A DNA stretch of 64,000 nucleotides from Saussurea involucrata (GCA_033807775.1 CM066312.1:27935696-27999695); one strand, 5' to 3'. Numbered from the stretch's first letter, positions 33,486-46,040 are shown. Made by a program: numbers and translations. The notes: a model not told the origin generated them from the sequence alone.

Positions 33486-34493
33486 GATCGAAGTCCCAAT
33501 CCAGGTTATTATTTAGGAAGTCGACTTTTCGGTGGAGAGAGGTGAGAGATGCCATGATGTCAGAGTTGAGGGATTGTTGCTGAGAATCCCTATCACGTAG
33601 GTGTTGGATTTCGGTGTCCCATACATCAGCAGAAGCTTTCAAAGCCCCCAAGGAGATAGCCAAACTAGAATTGGAGGTTGTCAAGTCCTCCAATTTTCGT
33701 CCAACAGTACCCATGGAATCGGTGAGGGGCTGAAGGAGAGCTTGAAGAGTAGCCTCAAAAGATGGATGACGAGCCTGATCTTCTAACACACAAACCCGAT
33801 CACCTATTAGGGAAATGAAGGTGAGGGAGGCTTGCTTGAATGCCTCAAGCTGAGATCCCAACAACCGACTTTGGCGAGCACTTCTTGAATATCAGCAAGA
33901 ATGTCGGAAGGAAACCGTAGGGTTGAAGCAGAAGAAGCACCAACATGGATATCTGGGATGTGGAATCCGGGAGTGGTTGGGGATATTGGAGTATGGGGAA
34001 GTTTTCTGGAGTCGGGTATAGTTGAAGAGGATGGTTGATCAGACAAGGGATCAGGGAAAAGTGTGCGTGTGGGTGAGGGAGAGGGCGAGGAACTATCTTC
34101 CGAAGAGGATCAGGATCGGTGGGTGTTTGTCGATGAGTGAGGTGTCGGGGAGTGAGCCTTCGGTGAGGGGGATGTCGGGGAGTGGGGCGTCAGAGAGGCG
34201 GTAGTCGGTGAGTGTGGTGTATGTTTTGGTGGTGAGGGTGCCTTCGGTGGGGAAGTTTTCGGTGGTGAAGGCATCCTTTCGGTGGTGTTTGTCGGTGGTG
34301 CATCTAAACCCTGGTGATGTGGGGTGGTATCCTGTAACAAGAAATCCCGAAAGTCCAAGCCCTTCGGAATGACCGCTGGATCGGTCGAACCTTCACGGGG
34401 TTGCATCATCAACCATAAACTGGTCGGGTGATAGGCCGTGTGGTGCGAAGTCGGAGCCTTTGAGGGGAGAGACCTTAAAGTCATCTGCACCAC
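33358..34493 (-). pseudogene. X accessory ORF, Pro/Ser-rich and coiled-coil middle part
   Basis: In frame after the TAG at 34494 comes a stretch of repeated S-P-x-x-H-S-P-T units (34110-34330) encoded by dense CACCGA/TCGGTG-type DNA. After a TGA at 34110 (CGA expected) and an indel near 33830 follows a helical segment of about 150 residues with Leu/Ala heptads (33400-33850). It ends at a TAG (33358). It links the two ends of the accessory protein. Confidence 0.5.
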
Positions 34494-35807
34494 CTAAGGA
34501 AGTAGGTGATGAGGAAAGTTGTGGGTTCTCCAAATGTACAACTGAAGCCTGTTGAGAGACAATGGAGGAGGTGGTCTCGGGGATGGCAGTTCCCTTGGCC
34601 CTGATGGGACAATTTCAACAGTCACCATTTGTTGAGAATCGGTGACTGGTCTGTGAGGCTTGGCCGAAGGTTTCTTAGATCTCTTTAGAGGAGATCTAGG
34701 AGGGGATGTCGAGTGCCTCCATTTTTGAGAAGAGGTGTGGACTTGGGTAGCCTCTGAAGGGGATTTAATAGGCATAGTCCTAGAAGCAGATACAGATGTA
34801 TCGGGGGCCTTGGAAGATTTTTTCCTAGCGCCGCCCGATTTTACTCGGGTAGAGGGGATAGGGGCTACTACTACTGGAGGAACCTTCAGAATCTCTGGGT
34901 GTACAAACCCAGGGATTTCGACATCTCCCCAGTGTAGACCGAGAGAATGAGCGAAAGTGGACATACCTCGTCGAAGTGGCAAGTCGGAGGTAAGATGTGG
35001 CACATCAAGTACAGTTTTCCCAACCATAGGAGCAGACCAATCATAGACACACTTCGGAGTTGTGGACTTTCGATCAACATCCAAAGCAGCAGCCATTTTG
35101 TGATCTAGAATCGTGGAAATAAAGCGAGGATAGGCAACATGGCATCTTTTGGGATGTGAGATCACATTAGTTAACTCAGTGAAAAAATACTGAGCAAAAT
35201 AAATCTTTCTCTGAAAGATTAGTGCATGGGTAAAGAAGTGATGTAGGAGGGAGACTGGTCTTGTCCACTTGTCTTCTTGGAAAGACAGTAGATAACATGT
35301 GTGAAAAAAATTCCATATGCCACCCATTTTGTTTCTTAGAAGAGTACCTGGACCTTTTGAGGTTTTGGAGGAGGAGTTGTGTTGATATCCCAATGCACGT
35401 ACCACCTCTTCATGTTCATTTCCAACGATCATGTCTCCATATTCAGGCAAGGAAGGAATTTTGAAAGCAACACGAACATCAGCGACACCAAACGTGAGAT
35501 CATGGTCTTCATCATCGTCTTCAGTAAAGATAGAGGCATTGATGGAGTCATTTGAGGGATCATAGACACAGATAAGCCAAAACTTACCAATAAGAAACTT
35601 GCTCATCTTAGGATTGCAAGTAAAGGCATGGAGGAGAGGAGATCGTGCCAGAAACTTGGAGATGGTGTTGAACTCGGGATGACTCGGATCACTTTCGAAT
35701 CTTGCAACATGATTGCAAGGGTTGAATTTTAGATCTTTAAAGCAAGTGGGAACATCGTTGGAGACCTTAGGGATCTTGGGAAGCTTGGAGGATGTTGAGG
35801 AGGCCAT
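34494..35807 (-). pseudogene. X accessory ORF, N-terminal module
   Basis: 437 codons open from the ATG at 35807. It has F-K-DLKFNPCNHVARF, a helical region, I-G-KFWLICVYDPS, a Gly/Asp turn rich in acidic residues, V-RALGY near 35390, W-NFFHTCYLLSFQ and L-TNVISHPKRCHVAYPRFISTIL. The series LGY...W-x-F-F plus a Cys/His-rich end parallels the Y and Z N-modules, though the LSGK-DQ block is not preserved. The C-terminal 120 residues are basic Ser/Pro-rich with RKKSSK and PLKRSKK, possible nuclear signals. No membrane helix is visible. Function unknown. Confidence 0.55.
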
Positions 35808-36179
35808 TGATGGAGCTTGAGAAAGGGTGCAGGTATTGCTTAGAGAGAGAGAGAGAGAGAAGTTGAAGACGGTGTACAGGTTGCGAAAAAGAGGAATGAA
35901 GAAGAAGGTGGGTTTTTATAGGAGAGGAATTTGAAAAGGTTTAGTTGGCGGCAACGGTTATATGGAAGGGGAAGGGGTTTCCTGATTAATAGAAATAATA
36001 ACTAAAATTAAATGGGTAATGATGACAAGTAGAAAAGGAATGACCGAAGAGTTGTTTGTGTAGATTGGGGAGTGGAAGATTCAAAACCTATACATGACAA
36101 TCAATATAGGCGTGACGCAAGCCTCGAGATATGTATATGATAAGAATGAAAAATCGGAGATGAGAAGAATCAGGGATTA

Positions 36180-36580
36180 GTACTATATCGGTGAGAAGCG
36201 TCGGAGAGTGTGTCGGTGAGGTGCCGTAGTCGGTGAGAGGATCAGAGAAGATCATTAGAGGCAAGGTCACCGATTAGGAATGGATCGGTGAAGGAATCGG
36301 AGAGGAATATCGAAAGGAGGATCTCACCGAAAGGTGTAGGAGAGGGGTGTCGGTGATATTGGACCACCGATTAGAGATGGATTGGTGAAGGGATCGGTGT
36401 GGGTGTAATTCGGTGAGAGTATCGGTAAGAGTGATCACCGATACGAGTAAATATGGGTTTCGGTGTGGGCTATCGAGAAGGATCGGTGATATGTACACCA
36501 ATCGGGGAGATTGGTTTTCGGGGCTTATCTTCGGAGAGAGGTTTCACCGAAATATCGGTGAGATGATTCACCGATTGAAA
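36180..36580. repeat. TCGGTG/CACCGA word array in X
   Basis: I count sixteen TCGGTG or CACCGA in about 390 bp, in both orientations and irregularly spaced, in the spacer between RNase H and the accessory ORF of X. The same word runs through the X accessory ORF and LTR. Confidence 0.85.
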
Positions 36581-36599
36581 CTAAGTACCAATTTTTTTA

Positions 36600-37478
36600 T
36601 TAAATATCAAAGTACAACATGCCAAGTTCTCCAATCAGAAAGTTGAATCTGGCTTCATCTAAGGATTTGGTGAACAGATCGGCAAGCTGAAGATCAGTAG
36701 GAATGAAATGCAACTCAATGTCACATTTGAAGATGTGATCCCTGATGAATATCTGATGTCTATATGTTTTGATCTTGAGTGAAGAACTGGATTATTTGCA
36801 ATAGCAACTGCACTGGAGTTGTCACATAGGATAGGTACTTGTTAGTAGACTTGATTATAGTCCCTTAGTTGATTCTTCATCCACGAGATTTGAGCACATC
36901 AACTTCCAGCAGCAACATATTCAGCTTCAGCAGTTGAGGTTGAAACTGAGTTTTGTTTCTTATTGGACCAACTGACCAATTTGCCACCAAGAAGTTGGCA
37001 GCTACCTGTGGTGCTCTTCCTATCAACTTTAGAACCTGCATAATCAGAATTTGAATACCCTATTAGTTCAAAACCTGAGTTATTAGGATACCAAAGATCC
37101 AGATGCAAGGTATCTCAGGTAACAGAAAATGCGTTTTACAGAAGCCAGATGAGATTCTTTTGGATTGGCCTGATAACACCCACACAGACAAGTACCAAAC
37201 ATAATGTCGGGTCTACTAGCAGTTAAATAAAGAATGGATCCAATCATACCTCGATAATTCGTTACATCAACATATTTACCATCTGGATCAGCATGAATTT
37301 TCAAAGGTGGTGCCATAGGAGTTTTCATAGGAGAGCAATTTTCAAAATAGAATTTCTTCAGAAGGTCACGAATGTATTTACTTTGATTTATAAAAATCCC
37401 TTCTGAAGTTTGTTTGACCTGGAGGCCTAAGAAGAATGTGAGCTCTCCCATCATGCTCATCTCATATTGACTCTTCAT
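36600..37478 (-). pseudogene. X RT C-terminus and RNase H
   Basis: 37083-37478 has M-GELTFFLGLQVKQ, FINQSKY and R-GMIGSILYLTASRPD. RNase H follows with Y-SNSDYAG, KVDRKSTTG and T-AEAEYVAAG, then TGA at 36899 where Cys is usual, and the LADLFTKSLDEARF end before a TAA near 36600. A deletion of a few codons plus a frameshift near 37110 joins the two. The end, order and spacing match A and Y. Confidence 0.85.
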
Positions 37479-37502
37479 AAGAGAGGCAAACTCATCACAA
37501 AG

Positions 37503-38199
37503 TTATTCATCAGTGGCACCAAAGATGATGTCATCCACATATATTTTAACAAGTATAAGATTACCTGAACTATGCTTGATGAACAAAGTGTTGTCAATTT
37601 TACCTCTGGAATACTGATACTTCAAGAGAAAGTCAGCAAGAGTATCATACCAGGCATGAGGAGCCTGCTTGAGACCATAGAGAGCTTTGTCCAACCGGTA
37701 CACATATTCAGGATGAGTAGAGTCTTCAAAGCCAGGTGGCTGTTTCACATAGACTTCCTCTGCCAGTTCACCATTGAGGAAAGCACTTTTAACATCCATC
37801 TGGAAGACTCTGAAGTTTTGGTGAGCAGCATGGGCCAAAAAGATTCTTATAGCTTCAAGTCTAGCAACAAGAGCAATTTTTTCATCATAGTCAATTCCTT
37901 CTTCCTGTCTGTATCTTTGACCAACAAGTCTAGCCTTGTTTCTGATCACTATACCTTCTTCATCCATTTTGTTTCTGAAGACCCACTTGGTTCCAATAAT
38001 AGTTTTCTTTGGGTTCGAGGAACCAATCTCCAAACCTTGTTTCTTGTGAATTGAGAAAGTTCTTCTTGCATGGCGGTGATCTAACATGGATCAGCTAAAG
38101 CTTCCTCAATTTTCTTTGGTTCTATCAAAGATAGAAAATTCACATAGAGGCATATATTTCCAATTCCTCTTCTAGTTTGGACTCCAGCTTGTTGATCAC
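37503..38199 (-). pseudogene. X reverse transcriptase
   Basis: W-V-FRNKMDEEGIVIRNKARLV, EGIDYDE, A-RLEAIRIF, Q-MDVKSAFLNGE, LDKALYGLKQAP and the intact catalytic Y-V-D-D-IIFG near 37520-37545. A TAA after A-T-D-E (37503) replaces a likely Gln. The N-terminal side reaches 38199, where Y is inserted, and continues as the integrase-RT linker at 52642. The start of the 37503-38087 frame is out of frame; the true RT begins with N-F-LSLIEPKK near 38130. Confidence 0.85.
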
Positions 38200-38908
38200 T
38201 GTTGGTTCCGTTTCTCTTGAACAATGATCTTTCTATCTATTAGTTCAAACAGAGTATGGTGCGGAAGCGTTTTACGAACTAAAAGATATTTAAGGTAGAA
38301 AAACACACAATATCAAATACGTGAGATGTAAATAACACAAGATTTAACTCAATAACCCACTGTATATTGATATAAATGGAACACCAAGAACACCAAAGAT
38401 TAAACAGGAATTCTGCTCTTAAGGATGTGTGTGTTGTGCAAAGCTTAATAGAAGAGCTCAACACGAGTCTTCTATTTATACTATTCATCAGGGGACAAGT
38501 TCTAGACATAAAGGACTAAAGGTACAAGACATGATCGTGAAACTGCCACTGGTACAACGTTAACATAGTGCGCCGCAATTCTGCAAAGGCTGAAACCCAT
38601 CAGAGTTTGACATGTGGAATTGTCAGGGCACGCCTTGTACGAATGATCTTCAGGATCTTCGTACAGCAGAGATCGTGAGAAGCACGATCGTCTTTGTCTT
38701 GATCTTCATGAATTCTTCTAAGTCTTCAGTCTTCATACCACAGAGGCTCTGTCAAGTTTGGCAGAGGCTCTGTGGCCTTGTCCTCTGTGAGAGTCTTCAG
38801 ATGAGTCTTCACTTGATCTTCTATCGGTGTCTTGGCAGAACCTCTGTCGATGTCTATACTTAGTCTAATTTTCAATACTTCTATAAGTAGTAGAAGCTGG
38901 AGCTAACA
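38200..38908 (-). repeat. Y 3' LTR
   Basis: 709 bp, on the minus strand starting TGTTAGCTCC and ending GGAACCAACA. The odd palindrome CAGAGGCTCTG lies at 38741 and 38762, with CCTCTG at 38782 and 38841. Confidence 0.95.
38472..38480 (-). promoter_or_regulatory. Candidate TATA box in Y 3' LTR
   Basis: TATAAATAG on the minus strand; the same word is in the 5' LTR. Confidence 0.5.
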
Positions 38909-38920
38909 ATCTCCCCCTAA
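38909..38920 (-). other. Y polypurine tract
   Basis: CTTAGGGGGAGAT on the minus strand touches the 3' LTR. Confidence 0.85.
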
Positions 38921-39091
38921 GTATTGAAAATAAAATTTTGAAACATGTATGGTTTTCTAGACTAAGAACACAACAGACGATGATTGACCTCTGTTGAAAC
39001 TTTACTTTTCATTTAAGATTTTGCCAGAGACACTTACATTTGCTTACATTGTGGTATGGAAAGTAAAAGTAGCAGAGGTTGGTAGCCGACT

Positions 39092-40131
39092 TTAGACGTT
39101 GGCGTCTTTGAAGCCATTGTAGCTTCTGTTGTCAAATCCCACTTCTTTAAGTTCATGATAGATTTTGATACAGAGGGTTCTGAAGTTGATTACCGAGTCG
39201 ATGACCTCTATCAGTCTATCTGCAGAGGCTGTGTCCATCAATTCCGTTCCTCTGTGCTCCATGAGGTTTGCTCTAAACTCTGTTAGAGTACTTGTGGCGT
39301 ACTTCTGGCAGTCCATCTCCAGAAACAGTCTTGACTTTCCCGCAGGGTCTTGGTAGACATACCCAAATTCTGGGGAAGTTATGATCGAGTTTGGTATGGC
39401 AGAGGATGGGCAGTCATCTTCTGGTGGTTTAAGGCTTAGGTTTCTTACTCCAAGATCACGTCCTATTTGGAAATCGACTAGGCTATATAACAGAAGTTTC
39501 TCACGCACGACTTTCCTGATCACCCTGTATGCCCTTCGAACTGCATCTGTTGTGTAGTTCTGTTTTGTCCAGTTCAGAAGGTCGAGTAGGTCATAGGGGC
39601 TTAAGTTCCTAAGATCAGCATCCGATAATTGGTTCTCGGATCTGTTACTCTTTTTACCTTATAGATGTTGTAGGAAACCTTAGGTGTGGTTCTGGTATGA
39701 GAGAAGTTACAGTATCTAACTTTGTCGATTTTGGAGATTGAGTAGACTTCTTTGACAGGCTTGGGTGTTGTTCTGGAGAAGATACTTTCGAGCTCAGAGC
39801 GGAGGTTTGGATCTTGAATGGATGGTGGCAGAGGCTCTCTGGCAGTTCTGTTGTACAAATATCTGTACACGACTTCTTCCATTTGTCGTGGAGGTGCACC
39901 AGGTGGAGGCATGGGTCTGCGCAGAGCATCCAGTTGATTCTTTATTTGCTTCACTCGATCTTCTGTATTTTTTGCCTTCGGATCTAGAACATGTATATTT
40001 GACAGAGGGGTGACACCGAAAGCCCAGTATTCTTCTTCTGGCTTTGGTGTCACATAAGCATCGAAGGCACTTTTCATCAGCTTCCCTGTGGGTTGATGCT
40101 TATGTTTCTTCTTCTTAGGTTCCTCTGTCAT
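39092..40131 (-). pseudogene. Y accessory ORF, C-terminal module
   Basis: Two pieces: 39601-40131 (basic KKKKHKHQ start, K-AFDAYVTP, a Pro-rich turn, R-YLYNRTARE, NIYKVKRVTD) and 39092-39523, in a frame open from about 39600. The second piece has R-AYRVIRKVVREKLLLY, S-LVDFQIGRDLG, L-SLKPP, then F-x-YVYQDPAGKSRLF and ATSTL-TEF, the same landmarks as both Z C-terminal modules. A stop at 39601 and a frame change separate the pieces. Since this is the most distal gene before the purine tract, it would be reached only by full-length or spliced RNA. Function unknown. Confidence 0.6.
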
Positions 40132-42791
40132 TATTCCCTTGCCTTTGTCTTTTGCCTTCGGCTGAGATCTTCCTTCTGTACAGAATAGGTTGCCTCTGTT
40201 TGTTTCAGCGGTTGAGCTTCTGAGGACTTAATTGTAGGTATTTCAGTAGGATTTGCGGGGGTTGCCTCTGTTGGATTTGACACTTGTGTTTCTGAGGTCT
40301 TGATTGGTGATGAGGGTTTGGTTGGTGAGGATTCTGTAGACTTGCTCAAATATTTTCTTTTGTGAGCAATTGATTTGGTTCTGGTTTTGGGTGTGGTAGA
40401 TGGAAGTTTTGGTTCTTCTGGTGTTTTTGGTGTTGGAGAGAGAAGTGTTTCTTCTGGTGATTTTGGTTTTGGTGATTGGGATTGTTGATCTTCTTCGGAG
40501 GATGTCAGGATTTGAAATTGTTCACGGGTTGGCACATCTTCTCCGAATACAGAGCTTGTTTCCACAGAGGTGGGTGTTGCCTCTGTGGTCTTCTGCTGTT
40601 GTTGGTCTTCAGTGGTTTCGGGTATTTGGGTTTGGACTTGGGTTTCTTCATGGGTTGTTTCCACAGAGGTGGTTGTTGCCTCTATGGTCTGTTGTTGGGG
40701 GGGTTCCTTCTTGGGTTTGAGTTGGAGGAGCTTAGGATATGGGTTCTGCTGATATTGGTGTTGGTGTAGGTAAACCTTTGGATGCAACTTTCTCCCTAGT
40801 CTTCTCCCCCTCAGGATGATCTGATGAATCATCAGAGTCATCATCAGAGTCATCCTGACCCTTTTCCTTTGTACCCTCTGCTCTGCACGAAGCTTCTGGC
40901 TTCTTCGGTGGAGTGGCACCTGCGGCTATTAGTTTTGCGCATACGTCATCACAGAGACCAAGGTGACTGTGAACTTCTACCTCGGTGTTGTAGCGCATTT
41001 TGCCGACGCTCTTTCGGAAGTCCTTGACATAATTGGCGTTGGCAGCAGTGAAGGCTTTGATGAGCTCTGTTACTTGGTCGATTACCCCTTGTCCAAGTTC
41101 TGTTAGCTGAGCTCTGGTCATGTAGTCGGATGGCTTCATGGCTAGAGTCTCCCTTGTTGTTTGTTCTTGAACTTGCTCTAAGGCCTTCTTCAAGTCTTCC
41201 GGTGTAAGGCCAGCAGGGGTTGAGGATTGTTCTTTCAGCTTTTCCAACAAGTCTTTGACAGAGTTTTGGAAGGCAGAGGTTGTGGCTTTCTCAAACTCAG
41301 CAGCAGCAGAGGTGGCAGAGCTTGTAGCAATTGACTTCATCAGGGCTAAGGCATTTTGCACCTCTGTGGACAGGTTGTCCATTTTGGTGTTCAGATCAGT
41401 AATGGCCCTGGAAGTTGTATCTGCAAAAGAATCAAAGAAGATTTTCAACTCCTTCAACGTATTGTCCACAGAGGTGACAAGGGTTTGGAACTCATCCCTT
41501 GAGACTTGTGAACTTGGTGTAACCTCTGGGGGAACACATTTTTCCCAGAGTGAGTCCCTGTTCCTTGGACACCTTCTTTCGCCCTTGTTTTTACGTTGGG
41601 GGCGGAAGGATTTCCTTCTGATCCTTGAGTAGAGGGTTTTGAGGCCTCATTCTCTACAGAAGTTCTGATAAGGACACTGTCTTTATCCACTCCAGAGGTG
41701 GGTACAAGAGTATCCTTATGTTGACTCGGAGACTTGTCTAGAGTCTCTCCGTCTTTGTGCACTCTAAGCTCCTCTAAAGAGCCTTTTGGATCTATGTGTG
41801 TGTGCATGTCAGAGGAAACAAATTCCTCTGTTGGGATGTCTGTTGTGATCTGGGGCAATTGATCACTAACTAAGGGCAAGTCCTTTTGAGAGGACTCCCC
41901 TGGAATTGTTTCCCAGGCTAATGTTGGCACAGAGGTAGAATTATTGTTACCTCTGCCCGGTCAGTTTGGGTTGGGGTCGAGCTGTGCTGCTCTTTTTCAA
42001 TAACATCTTCTGCCACTAGACTGGCGATGTTAGAAGTGTGGGTTGCACTGGGAGTTGGTTGGGGATGTGTGCCTCTTCTAACTACGGCATGTTTTCTTGA
42101 TTCCTCCTCTGTTGAGCATCCTACTACAACTTCACCGTCTATTGTCTCAACCTCTTTCTCTACTTGATAGCTCACGACTTCTATTCTAACTTCTGGGCTT
42201 TTCCCTAGTGAATCATAGCTGGGATGAGTCCCAATCAGAGCTTGTATGCGAGGGTGATAAAGACCTTTTAATTGGTCATCTTCCTCTTCAGCAGTTTCCA
42301 CCATATCCTCTGTAGCACCCGCTTCTTCTTAGAACATCATATCCGGGTTGGGTGAATGGGTTGTGAAGTACTTCTGGAGTCGCAGACTGAATATTCTGTG
42401 GGGTTTGATCATCTTCATCCAAGTCAGAGGAGATTTTAAAGTCTGGTGGTTCTGTTGAATGATGAGATAGGGCTTCTGCGTTCCATCCAGAAGGGTCTAA
42501 AGAGTCTGCAATTCCGGGTTATTGGAGGAAGGCAGAAAAGTCACCCTGATCTGCATAGTTAATAGGAGTTGGGGATTACAGAGGCAGTTCTTGGGCTTCT
42601 TCTGCCAATTCAGCTTCCTCTGGAATTGGCCGCATGGGTGTGAGAGGCTTTTTCGATTTCTTCTTGCTCTTTTTCCTCTTGGGTTTGGGGGCACCCTCCT
42701 CAGAAGACTTGTGTTTTCTTTTCTTTTTCTTGTCTTTAGGGGGAGAGGGGGGTGCAGAGGATCCGACTTCTGTTTCTGCTGGAGGAGACTG
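40131..42791 (-). pseudogene. Y accessory ORF, low-complexity and coiled-coil middle part
   Basis: A series of overlapping frames with stops and indels. 41918-42304 is acidic and Ser/Thr-rich; 41454-41930 is similar. 40732-41469 is a clear coiled coil (MDNTLKELKIFFDSF, L-x-TKMDNL, A-LEQVQEQ) ending in an Asp/Ser run. 40131-40919 is rich in Thr, Pro, Gln and Glu, with T-SVET repeats encoded by the CCTCTG word. TAA codons near 42560, 42520 and 42340 sit where CAA fits. The length of the whole accessory region, about 5 kb, far exceeds what I remember for the soybean SIRE1 extra ORF. Confidence 0.55.
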
Positions 42792-44072
42792 TTAGGTGCG
42801 AGCAGCGCTAGTAGAGGTACCTTCTGTAGTTTTCCTTGTCTTGGAGGCCTTCTTCTTCTTGGGGGGTGTAGCAGAGGATTTTCTCTTAGAGACAGAGGTT
42901 TCTAGTTGGCTTCTTTTAAGAAGAAACTTGTCTTGTATTTTCTGGTGTTTAGTAAGGGCCTCTGCCCACTCTTCCTCACTCATCTTCTCAACTATCTCAG
43001 CTTCTAAGGGGGCTCCTAAACGCGGGGGTGTCACAGGACTCGGTTCTGGAGGCCTATGATCGCGTATGTATTCTAACTTAAGGGTCTCATCGGTGGCATA
43101 TCCCAGAAGTTTGCTTGGCAGAGGTCTGCAGAAGTTGTAACCATGTACGTGCTCTGTTGGGGCGTTTCTTGTTAAAGGGTAGGTTTTTACAGTTGGTCCC
43201 TCCATTGGCCATTTTTCCAAGAGTAGCAGAGGTTCTAGTAGGACACCTAGAATCCTCTGAAATTGTAGTGGGGGGAGATCTTCGGTTGTGGGTCCTTTGG
43301 CTCTTTGGGAGTATATTCTTCGGTCAATGGTGTTGATCATTTCCTGCATCATTAGGGTGGCGTAGTCCGGAGTTAGGTCATAGTATACCCCATACATAAT
43401 GGCCATGACTTGGTGAGAAGTTTGGTCTGGACTGCCCACCTTCCCTGTAAGACATCTGTTGAGAATGGAGAAGAGAGTATTCCACATAGGTGGAAATCTA
43501 TTTCTTCTGAAGTCAATTCTCTTCTTCAGATGTGTGTTGTACCCCAACATTTCTGCAAATCCGCAGAGGTCTTCATCTGATGGTTCCTCAGCATACTTCT
43601 TTATACCCAGAAGACCTCTGGTTGGTAGAGCAAACTCAAGGGAGAACATTGTTCTGTTGAACTTGAGTTCGAGGTAGTCAGACTGGTCAGGTTTGGAAAT
43701 GTAACCCTTGATTTGTCTATCTTATGGATCAAAATGGCAACTCTGCCAGAACTGGTAAAGGTATATAGCAGGGATCTTCTTCACGTTCTTGGATAATAGA
43801 GGGAAAAGGTAGTGGTTCTCCATAATGTTCAGAAGAATGGCATGCTTTTCCCCAAATGCGGTTCTGGAGGGAACAAGGTAATGATTATTTGGTTTTAGGG
43901 GAAGGTTTCGGGCAAAGTGATCATGTTGTAATAAGTTTTGCAGGTTGGTGGTCGGAGCAAAATATGCTGAATCGCCGAAGTTATCTTGTTCTAATGTTCC
44001 GGCTATTTCTGGATTCTGTGATTGCTCTGAATGAGTTGGGGAGTTCGTCGGAGCATTTGAGGTGGAAGCCAT
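42792..44072 (-). pseudogene. Y accessory ORF, N-terminal module
   Basis: Start ATG at 44072 (M-A-STSNAPTNSP). First part 43722-44072, then a TAA at 43722 where Gln (CAA) fits, then an in-frame continuation to 42792. Landmarks: L-NIMENHYLFPLL, Y-LYQFWQS, F-NRTMFSLEFALP, LGYN, FRRNRFPPMW, LNRCLTGK, S-PDQTSHQV, Y-NFCRPLP-SKLLGYA, then a charged helix and a KKKKASK basic cluster. The block from LGYN to DQTS is shared with Z. About 1 kb of spacer (44096-45133) rich in CAGAGG words and two CAAGGGGGAG tracts separates it from RNase H. No membrane segment or signal peptide. Confidence 0.65.
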
Positions 44073-45133
44073 TTTGGGTTTTGTTGAAGAAATGAGTAGA
44101 AATGGAGAAGTTGCAGGTTTTTGCAGGGTTCGCCGGAGAAGAATGTGAGTAAATTCGTGAAAGGATTAGGAATGGGGTAAACGGAGTTATATAGTGGGGG
44201 TGGAAACGGATAGAATTCCGTGGTAAAAGTGAATTCAATAAACATTTGGGGTCCGCACTCGAGTTTTACAGCTGGGGAAACGTTTCAGAAGGATCGTGTG
44301 GCACGCACGTCCAATGAGAATCTGCCACGTCAGATGTGTCAGAGCATGATTAGATGTCGTGCGTGGCCTATTAATGCTAGGCGCATGGGTATTTCTTCTG
44401 TGTGGGGTCTGTCACTCGCCGTAAATAACTCCCTTTTACAGAGTTTCCATAAAGAGTAAAGTGTCAGAATCAACAGAGGCTTTGTAGTGGAGTGAGCTCT
44501 GTGATTCTGAAACCTGTCCTTTTGTCTCCTCTTAGCTTGCACCTTTACCAAAAATGTTTGAAAGTTCATTGGAGAGGATCGATAGAGTCTTTAGCACAAA
44601 ATTTTCATCCACAGAGGCTTTGGGGCTCTGTCAAAGCCAGCAGAGGCTCCATGATTGAAAATTTCTAATAACTAGAGATTCACAAAACATTTTGATCATC
44701 CAAAGTTTTCACTGTTTTAAACACTGTTTTTAGGACATATTTGAAACTTGGTGTCCGGAAAAACTGTTTTGGAAAAAGGTTTTGTGCGAGACATTCTCCT
44801 TTTGACTAACCTTTGCTCGGTGAATTACCTGACTTCTGTGGATTTGCATGATCTCTATTCTTCTTTGGCTCCCCCTTGAATTAGCAACTTCTGTAGTTTA
44901 ATTCAAGGACTCCTTCTGCTCCCCCTTGACCTATGTTTGGATCAAAATAGATAAGGAATGCATAGAGCATAGGTCAAACTCACCAGAGGTTCTGTGGACA
45001 TCGTCAGAAGTTCTGAGTGATCCCACAGAGGCTCTGTTGGGTATAGAACGTTTGGTAATCAGGAATTTACATACAAAAGAGGTTAAATATATACATATAT
45101 ACACGAGAATCAAGTATTACTTACAGAGGTTTT

Positions 45134-46040
45134 CAACTCATGTTTATCATACCCAGCTTACTTACCAAGAAGAGGAATCTTTTCTCATCGAGTGCTTTGG
45201 TAAATAAGTCTGCAAGATGATATTCAGTGCTCACGAAGTACATCTCAATTGTTCCACGTTCAACATGATGCTTCAGAAAGTGGTAACGGATATCGATATG
45301 CTTTGTTTTTTAGGGTTGTACTGGATTGGCATAGATAGCTATGGCACTTTTTGAGACACAGGGGATGGCTATTTTGTAGATAATGTGACTGTAGTCCTTT
45401 AGCTGAGTTTTCATCCACAGAACTTGGGAGCAACAGCTAGCAGCAGCAACATATTCAGCTTCTGCTGTAGATGACGACACATAGTTTTGCTTCTTTGAAG
45501 TCCAGCTTACTAGTTTACCACCTAGGAATTGACAACTCCCAGATGTGCTCTTTCGGTCTAGCTTGCATCCTCCGTAATCTGAATCTGTGTATGCCTTAAG
45601 ATCAAAGCCAGAGTTCTTTAGATACCAGAGCCCAAGATTTTTGGTCCCTTTGAGGTATCTAAAGATCCTCTTTACAACAATAAGGTAGGATTCCTTTGGG
45701 TTAGCTTGGTATCTTGCATAGAGGCATGTGGCATACATTATATCAGGTCTACTTGCAGTTAAGTATAAAAGTGGCCTAATCATACCTCTGTAGAGCTTGC
45801 ACTATACAGATTTGCCATTTGGATATGAGTATAACTTATTTTCGGTGGCCATTGGGGTCTTCATTACAGAGGCATCAGAGAGACTAAATTTAAGAATGTC
45901 AGAGACATATGTAGCTTAATTTATAAAAATTCCCTCTGATGTTTGTTTTACTTGGAGTCCGAGGAAGAAGGTTAATTCTCCCATCATACTCATTTCAAAC
46001 TCACTTTGCATGAGTTTTTCAAAATCTTTGCACTATTGTG
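45134..46040 (-). pseudogene. Y RT C-terminus and RNase H
   Basis: F-EMSMMGELTFFLGLQVKQ, then TAA in FIN-stop-ATYV (near 45915), TAG near 45800, R-GMIRPLLYLTASRPD, Y-TDSDYGG, KLDRKSTSG, T-AEAEYVAAASCCSQ. A TAA at 45310 follows, then KHIDIRYHFL and LADLFTKALDEKRF to the stop near 45134. The three stops each occupy a place where CAA or CAG is expected. RNase H itself looks otherwise intact. Confidence 0.85.

Noticed and set aside
40400..40769. Plus-strand membrane-protein-like frames rich in Val, Leu and Gly
   Set aside because: They are antisense shadows of the Thr/Pro/Glu-rich accessory ORF of Y.
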